Positions 28,012 through 37,484 of a stretch of 64,000 nucleotides of DNA are shown piece by piece (positions within the stretch are counted from its first letter, which is position 1; each line of letters opens with the position of its first letter). The notes under the pieces were generated by a model. That model was not told where the DNA came from and made no database searches. It was given only the letters and a program-made list of their open reading frames with translations. The translations under genes and the position numbers were made by a program. The stretch lies in assembly GCA_963776055.1 (NCBI GenBank), contig CAVZLD010000008.1, positions 218,625 to 282,624 of the forward strand. The letters run 5' to 3'. Source of the stretch: CAVZLD01 sp963776055. Lineage in GTDB: Bacteria; Planctomycetota; Planctomycetia; Pirellulales; Pirellulaceae.

Positions 28012-28398
28012 TCAGTCTTCGACCAGCACGGTTTTGCCATTTTGCCCGAGAGAGATTCCGACGACAACGTACTCAACGTCTTCCATACCGGTATTTCGCA
28101 TCGAGTGCACTTCTCGGGGTGCCACGATCAGGGCGTCTCCGGGGCCCAGAGCCGTGCAGGACTGCTCGACTCGCATTTCCGCCTGCCCTTGGACCAGAAT
28201 GAAGATTTCTTCCATGTCTTCGTGGTAGTGCGTACGGAACGAAGATCCGACGGGCAAACGGGCCCAGTTGATCATTTGCACGCGCCCGTCCAAGAGCTCC
28301 TTTCGTGTCGCCAGCACTCTTTTCAGAACGCCTGGTTTCTGAGGGTCTTCGTGGGACGCAGCGATGAATTCTGCCTCCGTCGATGGTATCAGTCGCAT
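28012..28398 (-). CDS. Single-domain cupin
   Basis: About 128 residues from the ATG at 28398 (GAGAGG upstream). The first cupin motif is RTHYHEDMEEIFILVQG, with two His and a Glu for metal binding. The second is GPGDALIVAPREVHSMRN, with the third His. This is a small beta-barrel with no attached domain. Small cupins of this kind are isomerases, dioxygenases or sugar-binding sensors. It precedes the GH2 gene by 55 bases in the same direction. Confidence 0.9.
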   Translation of the reverse strand: MRLIPSTEAEFIAASHEDPQKPGVLKRVLATRKELLDGRVQMINWARLPVGSSFRTHYHEDMEEIFILVQGQAEMRVEQSCTALGPGDALIVAPREVHSMRNTGMEDVEYVVVGISLGQNGKTVLVED

Positions 28399-29082
28399 CA
28401 CGGCCCCTCTCACGTCGTGGAAATCTTGTCTTCAACCGGCCATCAGGATAACCGCGGTCAGTGGGCCCCTTCAAGCATTCACAAGCATGAACGCTGATCA
28501 CTTCGAATTCGAACTTCCGTACCCGGTTTCGCAAGATCGGACCACTTGGGACGAATAACCAGGGACATCGTTCGTTGGAAAAGATCTGCGGCTCATGATC
28601 TGGTGAGTGGTCGCCCGGATGAATTATTCGTCCTCGGCTGCTCGCCCAAGCGATTTCTTGGCCGTAGGTGCTCACTCCGGCTTCTGTCGGGATCCTGCCA
28701 TCCGTAGAAACTAGGGCTCGCTCGCATCGGCTGATGGGAGCGGTGACTTACGCCTCACAAGAGCATCGCCCTACCGCTGAAAAAGGACCGGCCGAGCTGA
28801 TCGCGTCCGGCCTGATATAGGCAATGCCTTGAAAAATCGCTTCACCGATGTCGCAACCGTCGCGCGTTGCGGCGTCTTTGTGCCGGCCGATAGGAGAATC
28901 CAGGCTCGCATGACGGTCCGAGGGGCTGTGTTGTTTGACTTGCGGTGACGCCTGCTGGATAATCTTTCGTTACATTCGATCGGATTCTATGTGCCGGCTG
29001 TTTCTCGGTTCGTTGTGTCCCTTCCGCGAACCGTCGGCTGGTTTTTCGGTAATCGCTCCGTTGAATGGGGAGGACCTCAGAA
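28399..29082. other. Divergent intergenic region with operon promoter
   Basis: 684 bases between the cupin gene and the ABC/OmpA operon. The right end holds a strong sigma70-type promoter (28935-28963) and leader. The left part holds nothing I can support. Confidence 0.5.
28935..28963 (+). promoter_or_regulatory. Sigma70-type promoter of the ABC-OmpA-VWA operon
   Basis: TTGACT (28935-28940), 17-base spacer, GATAAT (28958-28963). It predicts transcription start near 28970 and a leader of about 110 nt before the first ATG at 29083. This is the best promoter match I saw in the window. Confidence 0.7.
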
Positions 29083-30955
29083 ATGCGACGTGGGACAAAT
29101 CAATTGCCAGGACGAGCGAACCGAAGCACCAGCGTATGTCTGCTGCTGGCCGTCCTGCTGGTGGCCGTATCGCACGGTCAAGCGCAAGAGCAGTTCACGC
29201 AACTTCTGGGACCGGTCGAGGTGAAACCGGTCGCGGACGCTGCGGAATGGGAGGTGCCGTTCATCACCTGGGGCGGCGACGTGGCGACTTTCCTGGCCAA
29301 TGGCGGACTGGAGACGACGCCCGAGTTCCCCGTACGGCAAGCTGGGCTTGAAGATCAAACTCGTGCCGGGAGATGATTTTCTGGGTCAGGTTCGAAACTA
29401 CCTGTCCGGCCAGACGCCTTTCCTGCGCGGCACGATGCGCATGATGGGGCAGGCGAGCGAGGCCTTGGGAAAAGACCCGCGAACGAAACCGGTGGTCGTG
29501 CTGCAATTGTCCTGGAGTGCCGGGGACCACATCGTCGCTCGAGAGAAACTGAAGACACTGAACGACCTGCGGAATGAGAGCCAGAAGGTTCGCATTGCCT
29601 GTCAGCAGGGCGGGCCGCATGTCGGCTTGCTGTACGATTCGCTCGATGCCGCCAAGATCAATCGGAACGAAGTCGAAATCGTGTGGGTGAAGGATTTGAC
29701 CGGACCGGAGGGACCTGCCGAGACATTTCGGAAAGATGAAACAATTGACGCTTGCTGTGTGATTACGCCCGATATGATCGGTTTGACCGGGGGCTATGAG
29801 AGTACCGGGTCGGGCGCCGAGGGGACCGTCAAGGGCGCCCACGTGCTGAACTCGACCCGTGACATGTCGCGGTCGATCGCGGACGTCTATGCCGTTCGCG
29901 CCGATTGGCTGCAATCGCACCGCGAAGAAGTACAGAAGTTCGTTGCAGGGTACCTGGGAGCGACCGAAAAAGTGGTGGCGCTGCGTAAGGAATTTGAACA
30001 ATCCCAACGTATGACCGACGAGTATCGCAACCTGCTGACCATGTCGCAGGAGATCTTCGGTGAAGAGGTGCTCCCGACGCTGGAAGTCGATGCACACGGG
30101 CTGTTGCTGGATTGTGCCTTCGTTGGATTACCCGGCCAATTGGCTTTCTTTGAAGACCGAGGCAATCTGAGTGGGTTCGAGCCGAAGATGGCGTCGGCCC
30201 TGGATTTGGCCGTTGGCTGGAAGTATGCCAACTTTCGAAGTGGATTCGATAAGCCCGGCTGGGATTACCGAAAGGTCGCCGAAGATGCCGGTGTCGAATT
30301 CCAAGAGCCAAAACGGGAAGGCGCGGTGGAAGTCGCCGAGGGCGGGCTGTTTCCCGGAAGTGACGTGCTCGATGATCGCACGATTGTCAGCTTCACCATC
30401 AACTTCGATCCCAATCAGTCCGATTTCTCCGCCGATACCTACGGAGCGGACTTCAACCGGGCTATTCAATCCGCCTCGACCTTCGGCAATGCCGTGATCG
30501 TCATCCGCGGACACGCGGATCCGACCAAGGCCCTGATGGACATGATCAAGGCGGGAATTGAAAAACGGATCATCAAGCGAACCGGACAGAAGGGCAACTA
30601 TCGCTACTTCGTCAACGGCAAGCCGATCGACCTGGAGCAAACGGAGACAATCGTCAAATTGATCCAATCCGGGGCGTTTGAATCGCCGAGCTATAAGCCG
30701 CGGGATACCGTGCAGGCCGCTCTGAATCTGTCGCTGGCTCGTGCGGAAGCGGTGAAGAAATCGCTGGTTGATTTCGCGAAGGCGCAACAGGTCAATCTGG
30801 ATGCCACCCAGCTGCAACCGACGGGCGCCGGGATCGCCGAACCACTGATTCCGAAACCAGAAAGCCTGGCCGAGGCGCGGGAGAACATGCGCGTGGAGTT
30901 TCGCATCGTTCGGGTTCCGGCCGAGGCACTTCAAGAATCCGACTTCGAATTCTGA
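29083..30955 (+). CDS. Solute-binding protein fused to OmpA domain, frameshifted
   Basis: The ATG at 29083 has GGGGAGG upstream. Signal peptide (VCLLLAVLLVAVSHGQAQ), then a nitrate/sulfonate-type ABC binding-protein fold (about 40-385): VPFITWGGD, GKLGLKIKLVPGDDF, FLRGTMRM. The C-terminal part is an OmpA-like peptidoglycan-binding domain (about 410-610): NFDPNQSDFSAD, VIVIRGHADP, LSLARAEAVKKSLV, VEFRIVRV. One extra T at 29326-29327 splits the ORF; without it the text reads TTPESPYGKLGL. The fusion predicts a solute-binding protein held to the cell wall. First gene of a seven-gene operon. Confidence 0.88.
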
Positions 30956-30963
30956 GGATCACC

Positions 30964-31867
30964 ATGCGGTATCTCGTGCTGCTAAGTTGGTTGTGCCTAA
31001 GTTCCGTTGCTTGTGCCGGACAAAACGTCGTCGTCTTGTTGGATGACTCCGGTTCGATGAACGAAGAACTGAGGTCAAACCGCCGCCTGCGAAAAATCGA
31101 CGCGGCCAAAACTGCGCCTGCAAACCGTGTTGGAGCAATTGCCGCCGGATGCGCAAGTCGGCGTGCTGGTGCTGAACGGTCGGCAGCGGATGGGAGAATG
31201 GATCATTCCCCTCGGTCCGCTGCAACCGGAACGGTTGGAGCAGGCCATCCGGCGAATTCAAGCAAGCGGCGGAACGCCGCTGGGACAGTTTATGAAGGTG
31301 GCGGCGGATGCGTTGCTCAAGCTGCGAGCGCAGCAGCGTTATGGTAACTACCGCCTGCTGATTGTTACCGACGGCGAGGCCGGTGATCGGCAATTGGTCG
31401 AAGGTTATCTGCCACAGATTCAGGCTCGTGGAATCACCGTGGATGTCATCGGTGTTGACATGCAGCGGGACCACAGCCTGAAGAACCAAGTGACAAGTTA
31501 TCGGCGCGCCGATGACCCTCGATCGCTGCAGCAAGCGATTCAGGAATCGCTGGCCGAAAGCTCGTTGGATAGTCAAGATGCCGACGAGCAATCCGACTTT
31601 GAGCTGCTGGCAGCCCTGCCGGATGAGATTGCGCTGGCCTCGATTCAGCAACTCTGCGAGGCGAACAACGAGCCGATTGGCAGTGGCGACGGGCCGCAGT
31701 GGAACGAGCCATCGGGCGATCAGGCCTTCGGCCCGCCCGCCGGCGGTCAGCGCCGGCCCCCGGGGCGAAAGCGTGAGGGCCCCGGTCGGCTGCTGTCTCT
31801 GGTGTTCGTCGTGTTCGTGCTAACGATCGTGTTGCGGATGGTCATGCGGATGTTCCGGTCGCGGTAA
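30964..31867 (+). CDS. VWA-domain protein with C-terminal anchor, frameshifted
   Basis: GAGGATCACC precedes the ATG. Signal peptide MRYLVLLSWLCLSSVACAG, then a von Willebrand A domain with an intact MIDAS start (LLDDSGSM), the middle SGGTPLGQ (the TP motif) and TDGEAGDRQ. A second, Leu-rich segment with DPRSLQQAIQESLAES follows, then a Pro/Gly/Arg linker and one C-terminal helix (LLSLVFVVFVLTIVLRMV). One extra A in the run at 31108-31111 splits the gene; removing it reads AAKLRLQTVLEQLP. Metal-dependent VWA domains bind partner proteins, so a scaffold role in the ABC assembly is inferred. It lies eight bases after the first gene. Confidence 0.85.
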
Positions 31868-31919
31868 CGCGGAAAAGTGCCGGTTGCCGGTTCGAGCGAG
31901 TTGCGTGGAAAGGCTTGCT

Positions 31920-33443
31920 GTGTCGAAGGGTAAACTGCTAGCGCTAATAGTCGTCTGGTTGCTGATCGTGGCGGTGGGTGCGATCACTTGGCGGTGGGTT
32001 TTTGTGCCGGCGCGCGAAGAAGCCCGCGAACGGGATCGCGAGGTCCTGATCGAAGGGACCAGCGGACGATCGCAATATCGCTACACGGTGAACTTTGCAC
32101 TCGATCAGTTCAGCGGCTACGCCATCCTGCGTTCCGAAGAATTCCAGGAACGATTGCACGATAAGCAGATTCGCATCAATCTGATCGACGATGGAGCTGA
32201 CTACGGCGCACGACTGAAACGGTTACGCACCGGAGAAGTCCAGATGGCTGCCTTCACGATCGATGCCCTGATTAAGGCAAGCGCGAATTTGGGGGAATTG
32301 CCCGCCGTCATCGTGGCGATCGTGGATGAGACCCGGGGGGCGGATGCGATGGTGGCCTACAAAGAAAGCGTCCCGAATGTGGATGCGATGAATCGGGCCG
32401 AAACCCGCTTTATCTTGACGCCCGATTCGCCCAGTGAGACGCTGGCCCGGGTCGTGATGACGCATTTTAATCTGGATCGGCTGCCGGCCGATCCGTTCGT
32501 GGCCACGCGCACTCCCGAAGAGACGTTCAATCGCTACCGGCAAGCCCCCTCGAATTCCCAGGATGTGTTTGTCGTCTGGGAGCCGTTCGTCTCCCGAATT
32601 CTGGAAAATGACAACATGCACGTCGTCGTCGATAGCTCGCGATTTCGCGGCTACATCGTGGACGTGATTGTGGTGAGTCGAGATTATTTGCAGAAGAACC
32701 ATGACGTCGTGCGCGATCTGGTCGGCTGCTACTTCACGGCTGCCTACCGTTATCGAAACGACATGACCCAGCTCGTTCAGACGGATGCCAAACAACAGGA
32801 GCAGCCGCTGACGCCCTCCCAAGCCGAGAAGCTCGTGGAGGGCATCCGGTGGCAGAACACGCAGGAAAACTTTGCCCATTTTGGCCTCCTGAAGGATGCG
32901 GAACGCCAACACGTCGAGGATATGATCGGAAATATCACCCGCGTGCTGCTGCGTACGTCCGCGATCAGCGGCGATCCCACGGAGCGTCGGCCGAACCTGC
33001 TGTATTACGAGAAGATTCTCACTGAACTGCGGCAGAGCAACTTTCATCCGGGGTTGGAATCCGAGCAGATTGAAGATGACGTCGTCCGACTGCCGGCCCT
33101 GACCGACGAGGAATGGAAAGAGCTGCGGGAGGTGGGCGAGTTGGATGTGCCCGCTCTCGTTTTCGCCCGGGGGACCGCCCGGCTGACCGATCGCAGCTAC
33201 GCGGTCCTGGATGATCTGGTCAATGCACTCCGGTCCTGGCCACAGTACTATTTACGCGTGCGAGGGAACGCCTCGCGCCGAGGGGATCTTGAGGCGAACC
33301 GGCAACTGGCGGAGAATCGGGCCAAAGCTGCCGCCGACTACCTCGTGCAAAAGGGCGTGGACCGGAACCGGATTCGCCACGAGGGGGTCGACCCCACAGG
33401 GGACACGAACGTCAGTTTCGTGCTCGGCGAAGCTCCCTACTGA
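31920..33443 (+). CDS. Membrane-anchored solute-binding protein with OmpA domain
   Basis: About 507 residues from a GTG at 31920 (GAAAGG six bases upstream). One N-terminal helix (LLALIVVWLLIVAVGAITW) anchors it to the inner membrane. A periplasmic binding-protein fold follows (about 50-365): NFALDQFSGYAIL, GEVQMAAFTIDALI, VFVVWEPFVS. The C-terminal part is OmpA-like (about 390-505): VFARGTARLTDRSYAVLD, LRVRGNASRRGD, NRAKAAADYL. RefSeq-type names for this architecture are phosphate ABC transporter substrate-binding/OmpA family protein, but the ligand is not established. It is a second wall-linked binding protein in the same operon, here tied to both membrane and wall. Confidence 0.87.
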   Translation: MSKGKLLALIVVWLLIVAVGAITWRWVFVPAREEARERDREVLIEGTSGRSQYRYTVNFALDQFSGYAILRSEEFQERLHDKQIRINLIDDGADYGARLKRLRTGEVQMAAFTIDALIKASANLGELPAVIVAIVDETRGADAMVAYKESVPNVDAMNRAETRFILTPDSPSETLARVVMTHFNLDRLPADPFVATRTPEETFNRYRQAPSNSQDVFVVWEPFVSRILENDNMHVVVDSSRFRGYIVDVIVVSRDYLQKNHDVVRDLVGCYFTAAYRYRNDMTQLVQTDAKQQEQPLTPSQAEKLVEGIRWQNTQENFAHFGLLKDAERQHVEDMIGNITRVLLRTSAISGDPTERRPNLLYYEKILTELRQSNFHPGLESEQIEDDVVRLPALTDEEWKELREVGELDVPALVFARGTARLTDRSYAVLDDLVNALRSWPQYYLRVRGNASRRGDLEANRQLAENRAKAAADYLVQKGVDRNRIRHEGVDPTGDTNVSFVLGEAPY

Positions 33444-33480
33444 TCTGCTGCTCCCTGCCGCTTGGCTCACGACCGATGAT

Positions 33481-34206
33481 ATGGACGACGTCAGACGCAA
33501 AGTGTTCCTGGACATTTTCGCCGCGCCCGGAGTGCTGCTGCCGATCGCCGGCGGATTGACGGCGCTGATGGCCTCCTGGGCCATCGGCGGAAATCCGGCA
33601 CTCACCTTTGGCGGCGTGGCCGGTGTGCTCGGTGGCCTGGGCCTGATGGCCTCTCGGCTGATCCTCAAATTGGATCGAATCACACAGGATGCCTACGACT
33701 ACTTCGTGCACACACAACGCAGGCAGCAGGAAGAGTCCCTGGAACAACTGGAACAACGGCTGCTACTGGACCAGGATCCGCGGACGCAAACCAGCTTGCG
33801 TACCATGCGACACCTGTACGATCGACTCAAAGAAAAGGTGGATTCCGGCAAGGTCACCCCCGCGGCTTATGGTGTGATTGAAGGCGTCGATAAGTTGTTC
33901 CACTCCTGCGTCAAACAGTTGGAAGCCTCCGTCGATCTCTGGGAAATGGCGCAGTCGATCGAAGGACCGGCGCGGACGGCCATGCTTCAGCAGCGTGAAC
34001 AACTCGTGACGGAAGTTAATGAAGCGGTGGAACACCTTGGCCGGACCGTCGAGCGATTTCATGAAGTCGAAACCGGTCGCCACCGGTCCGACCTGGCACG
34101 GCTGCGAAAGGAACTGGATGAATCGATGCGCGTCGCGCGCGAGGCTGAACGACGGACGGAAGAACTGACGCAGCCATCGCCCACGGACCTGCGAGAATGG
34201 GAGTAG
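33481..34206 (+). CDS. Membrane protein with coiled-coil cytoplasmic domain
   Basis: 241 residues. Two hydrophobic helices near the N-terminus (VLLPIAGGLTALMASWAI and LTFGGVAGVLGGLGLMASRLIL), then a long charged helical region (about 70-240) rich in Glu, Gln and Arg with heptad character (RRQQEESLEQLEQRLL; LARLRKELDESMRVAREAERR). I do not recognise the family. Its place between two binding-protein genes points to a structural part of the same complex. The ATG at 33481 is chosen because the first helix follows directly; the ribosome site is weak. Confidence 0.75.
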   Translation: MDDVRRKVFLDIFAAPGVLLPIAGGLTALMASWAIGGNPALTFGGVAGVLGGLGLMASRLILKLDRITQDAYDYFVHTQRRQQEESLEQLEQRLLLDQDPRTQTSLRTMRHLYDRLKEKVDSGKVTPAAYGVIEGVDKLFHSCVKQLEASVDLWEMAQSIEGPARTAMLQQREQLVTEVNEAVEHLGRTVERFHEVETGRHRSDLARLRKELDESMRVAREAERRTEELTQPSPTDLREWE

Positions 34207-34386
34207 TTTTTCGACGCGCCCTAACAAGACTGACGAATGGACAGTAGGATTGGGGAGAGTTTCGCCGTCCTCGCTTCTCACTTCCCCTGGCCGCGCAAGG
34301 AACGCGACCGGGGACGGCCACCCGGCGCGAACCATCGCAAAAGCGAAAGCAAAGCGAAAACTTCAACACAAAGGGAGAAAGACGTG

Positions 34387-35445
34387 ATGAAATTGAAATG
34401 CGTAGTGTGGATCGGCGTGGGATTGTTAATCGCCATCGGCGGATGCCGAAAGGACAGCACCAGTTCCACCACCGACGGTCCGGTCGCCACGTTTAGTCTG
34501 GCGTGGAGCGAGTACCCGAGTTGGTCGGTGTTCGGTGTGGCCGACGAATTGGGATTGATCGATGGGGCTGCCGGACAACTGGGCACTCTCGAAAAGAAAC
34601 ATGGCGTGGATATCGAACTGAAAGAAGCCGGTTATGACTCCTGTCTGAATATGTTCAGCTCGGGTGACTGCGACGCGGTCTGCATTACGAACATGGATGC
34701 GCTGATCGTCAGCCCCTCGCGCGATATCGTCGCTGTGCTGCCGACCAGCACGAGTAATGGAGCAGACGCCTGCCTGGTCGTGACCGAAGAGATTCCCGAT
34801 ATCGAGTCGCTCAAACAGTATCCGGTGTACGGACTCGAGAATACGGTTTCGGAGTACTGCTTTGTTCGTTGCCTGGAGAAGGCCGGTTTTCAAGAGGCGG
34901 ATTTCCAATTCACGAATCAGGATCCCGCAATTGCCGCGCAGACGATGCAGCAGGGAGAGGAAGGTCACAAAGCGATCATGGTCTGGAATCCTTTCGTGTT
35001 GCAGACCCAACGCGACCGCAGCGACGTGAGTGTTTTGTTTGACTCACGTCAGATTCCCGGTGAGATTGTCGACATGGTGGCCGTCGGTAGTGACTCGCTG
35101 AAGAAAGCCGATGCCGACAAATTCGTGAAGGCCGTGATCGAGGCTTTCTATGAAGTCAATCTTGCCCTGGAAGATGCGGATCGCGGCGACGAAGTGCTGG
35201 TCGCGCTGGGAACCAAGTTTTCGAATCTCGGCCTCGAGGACATGCGGTTGGTGGTCCAACAGACCGAGTTCTACAAGACGCCGGAAGAGGCGAAATCGCT
35301 GTTTGGCGGAGAAGCCTTCCAGCAGACCATGCAGACGGTGACCGACTTCTGCGTTGGCCACGAACTCGTCACCGATCCCTCGGTCGGTTACGGGCCGGAT
35401 GCGGTCGATTACAAGCTGCGTTTCGACGCATCCTATATCGACTGA
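34387..35445 (+). CDS. ABC solute-binding lipoprotein, nitrate/sulfonate type
   Basis: About 352 residues from the ATG at 34387 (GGGAG nine bases upstream). Lipoprotein signal ending LLIAIGGC. The mature part has the NMT1/TauA/SsuA-like fold: FSLAWSEYPSW, GDCDAVCITNMDALI, IMVWNPFVLQ, LFDSRQIPGEIVDMV. It has no OmpA domain, so it is a conventional free or lipid-anchored receptor, immediately before the permease gene. With the two fused receptors it makes three binding proteins for one permease. Ligand unknown. Confidence 0.88.
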   Translation: MKLKCVVWIGVGLLIAIGGCRKDSTSSTTDGPVATFSLAWSEYPSWSVFGVADELGLIDGAAGQLGTLEKKHGVDIELKEAGYDSCLNMFSSGDCDAVCITNMDALIVSPSRDIVAVLPTSTSNGADACLVVTEEIPDIESLKQYPVYGLENTVSEYCFVRCLEKAGFQEADFQFTNQDPAIAAQTMQQGEEGHKAIMVWNPFVLQTQRDRSDVSVLFDSRQIPGEIVDMVAVGSDSLKKADADKFVKAVIEAFYEVNLALEDADRGDEVLVALGTKFSNLGLEDMRLVVQQTEFYKTPEEAKSLFGGEAFQQTMQTVTDFCVGHELVTDPSVGYGPDAVDYKLRFDASYID

Positions 35446-35462
35446 CGCGAGGGTGCCCGCAA

Positions 35463-36458
35463 ATGTTGATGGTTCGCGAACCAATCTCCGGATCCTCCCG
35501 CATCCTGCTGGGGCTTGTTTCCATTCTGATCCTGGTGGGTCTTTACGGTTGGCTGGCCCACCAACGGCAGCAGACCAAGCGACGCGATGCGGCGAGGAAA
35601 CTGGAACACATTCAGCAGCAGTTGGAGGATCTGGAGACGCGGCGACAGCAACGGGAGTTAGCCGACGATGAATGGTCTTCGTCCCCCGAAGGCAAGCAGC
35701 TTGCGCAACGCACCAGTGGGCTGCGGCAGCAAGCGGCTTTGCTGACTCGGGAAAAGGAGGAGGCGGTCGATCGCACCGTTCCGACCTTTCGCAGCCTTTA
35801 CTCCGATGGACTGCTACGCGTCCTGCGACCACAGGGGCTGCGGAAGGATGAATACTGGCTCAGGGAGGATGCCTTGGCCACCGCCAAGCGACTCGCCGCC
35901 GGCCTGCTGGTCGGCGTGCTGCTGTCGGTGACCCTGGGGGTCTTGATGGGCGCGTATTCGCCGATCGAAGCGTTTTTCGTGCCCCCGTTGTCGTTCCTGG
36001 CGAAGATTCCCCCGACCGCGATGCTGGCCGTGTTTTTCGTGCTGGTCGGCGTGAATTTTCGGATGTACGTCACGATGATCGCATTCGGTACACTGCCGAC
36101 TCTCGCGCAGACCGTTTACCAGTCAGCGAAGAAGGATGTGCCCGAGTCGCTCGTGTTCAAGGCCTATACGCTGGGTGCAAGCCACATGGAGCTGATCTGG
36201 AATGTGATCTACAAACAGATCCTGCCGCGGTTGATCGACGCGGTGCGATTGCAGATCGGGCCGGCGATGGTCCTGCTGGTGGCGGCCGAATGGATGGTGG
36301 CCGGGGAAGGTTTCGGGTATCGACTGCGACTTTTCTACCAGCGGACGGACATGACCGTCGTCTATGTGTATCTGATCCTGTTGGGGATGGCCGGACTGCT
36401 GTTGGACTACGCCCTGATCTGGTTTCGCCGCTGGCTCTGTCCCTGGTTCGGAGAATGA
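35463..36458 (+). CDS. ABC permease with inserted coiled coil
   Basis: 331 residues. TM1 (ILLGLVSILILVGLYGWLA), then a charged coiled-coil segment (about 38-110, LEHIQQQLEDLETRRQQREL and KEEAVDR), then the permease core of the SsuC/TauC type (about 140-325) with the ATPase-contact loop ESLVFKAYTLGASHMELIWNVIYKQILP. Standard SsuC-type permeases lack the coiled-coil insert, so it may contact the other coiled-coil protein of the operon. The stop overlaps the ATPase start by ATGA at 36455-36458. Confidence 0.9.
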   Translation: MLMVREPISGSSRILLGLVSILILVGLYGWLAHQRQQTKRRDAARKLEHIQQQLEDLETRRQQRELADDEWSSSPEGKQLAQRTSGLRQQAALLTREKEEAVDRTVPTFRSLYSDGLLRVLRPQGLRKDEYWLREDALATAKRLAAGLLVGVLLSVTLGVLMGAYSPIEAFFVPPLSFLAKIPPTAMLAVFFVLVGVNFRMYVTMIAFGTLPTLAQTVYQSAKKDVPESLVFKAYTLGASHMELIWNVIYKQILPRLIDAVRLQIGPAMVLLVAAEWMVAGEGFGYRLRLFYQRTDMTVVYVYLILLGMAGLLLDYALIWFRRWLCPWFGE

Positions 36459-37363
36459 TGCAGATGGATGTGGTGCTCGAATGTCGCAATCTGTATCACT
36501 GGTTCGGCAGCAAACGTGTGCTCCAGGACGTGAATCTCAAGATTCTCGCCGGCCAGTTCGTCTCACTCGTCGGGCCTAGCGGATGTGGCAAGTCGACGTT
36601 GCTGCGCGCGATCCTGGGAACGCATCCGCCCGAGCAGGGCCAAGTGCTGATCGAAGGCGTCGAGGTGACACGGCCCTGTCGCGATGTGGGGATCGTCTAT
36701 CAGGATTACAGCCTGTACGAATACCAGCGGGCACGAGATAACGTTGCCTTCGGCCTGATGCTCGATCAGACCAGCTTGCCTTACCGCCTATTCCAGCCAC
36801 TCGCGTGGCGTCGTCTGCGGCAGAATTTTCGCCGACAGGCCGATGAGATGTTGGAAAAGGTGAATTTGGAAGAGGCAGGACACCTGTTTCCGAGTGAAAT
36901 GTCCGGCGGGATGCGGCAACGCGTCGCCATCGCGCAGGCCTTGATCATGCAGCCTAAGATTCTGCTGTTGGATGAACCGTTCGGCGCGCTGGATGAAGCG
37001 ACTCGCGAAGAACTGCAGTTGATGCTGCTGCAACTGTACAGCGAAAACGTGCAGGCCATGGAAGATGGCCGACGGCCTCCCTACACGGTGCTGATCGTCA
37101 CGCATGAATTGAACGAGGCCCTGTTCGTCTCCCAACGCGTCATCGGTCTGTCGCAGTACCATCCCACGGGCCGTAACGGCGCGACGATCGTCTACGATAA
37201 GGCGGCTCCGATCTTCCGGCCCGGAGATCCACGCGACTTCGCCAAGCTGGAGCAACAGAAAGAAGAGCTGCGGCGCACCGTGTTCGATCCGGACGACGTC
37301 AAGAATCACGACGAGTATGTGACCTTCTGGCAGGATCATGCGTTGCCCGGCAAACCGACCTGA
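36455..37363 (+). CDS. ABC transporter ATPase
   Basis: About 302 residues. Walker A GPSGCGKST near 40, Q-loop YQDYSLYEYQ, signature MSGGMRQR near 150, Walker B ILLLDEPFGALD, and the H-loop VTHE near 213. This is the full ATPase set of the nitrate/sulfonate (TauB/SsuB) class. The C-terminal 70 residues (RRTVFDPDDVKNHDEYVTFW) form an extra tail. The start overlaps the permease stop, so the two are translationally coupled. Last gene of the operon; a hairpin follows at 37401. Confidence 0.94.
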   Translation: MMQMDVVLECRNLYHWFGSKRVLQDVNLKILAGQFVSLVGPSGCGKSTLLRAILGTHPPEQGQVLIEGVEVTRPCRDVGIVYQDYSLYEYQRARDNVAFGLMLDQTSLPYRLFQPLAWRRLRQNFRRQADEMLEKVNLEEAGHLFPSEMSGGMRQRVAIAQALIMQPKILLLDEPFGALDEATREELQLMLLQLYSENVQAMEDGRRPPYTVLIVTHELNEALFVSQRVIGLSQYHPTGRNGATIVYDKAAPIFRPGDPRDFAKLEQQKEELRRTVFDPDDVKNHDEYVTFWQDHALPGKPT

Positions 37364-37400
37364 CGCCGGCGGTCTCCGCACGCGTTGGGAAGTGCGGAAT

Positions 37401-37430
37401 GCGCGGGTGATTTGAGCCCGCGTGATTTTC
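37401..37430 (+). terminator. Candidate terminator of the ABC operon
   Basis: GCGCGGG at 37401-37407 pairs with CCCGCGT at 37417-37423 (one G-T pair) around a 9-nt loop, followed by GATTTTC. The stem is modest and the T tract short. Confidence 0.5.
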
Positions 37431-37484
37431 CACCCATGAAGAGGCATGCAGGGCGGAGGCCGGTGCCAAGTGCCCCTTCCCCGC

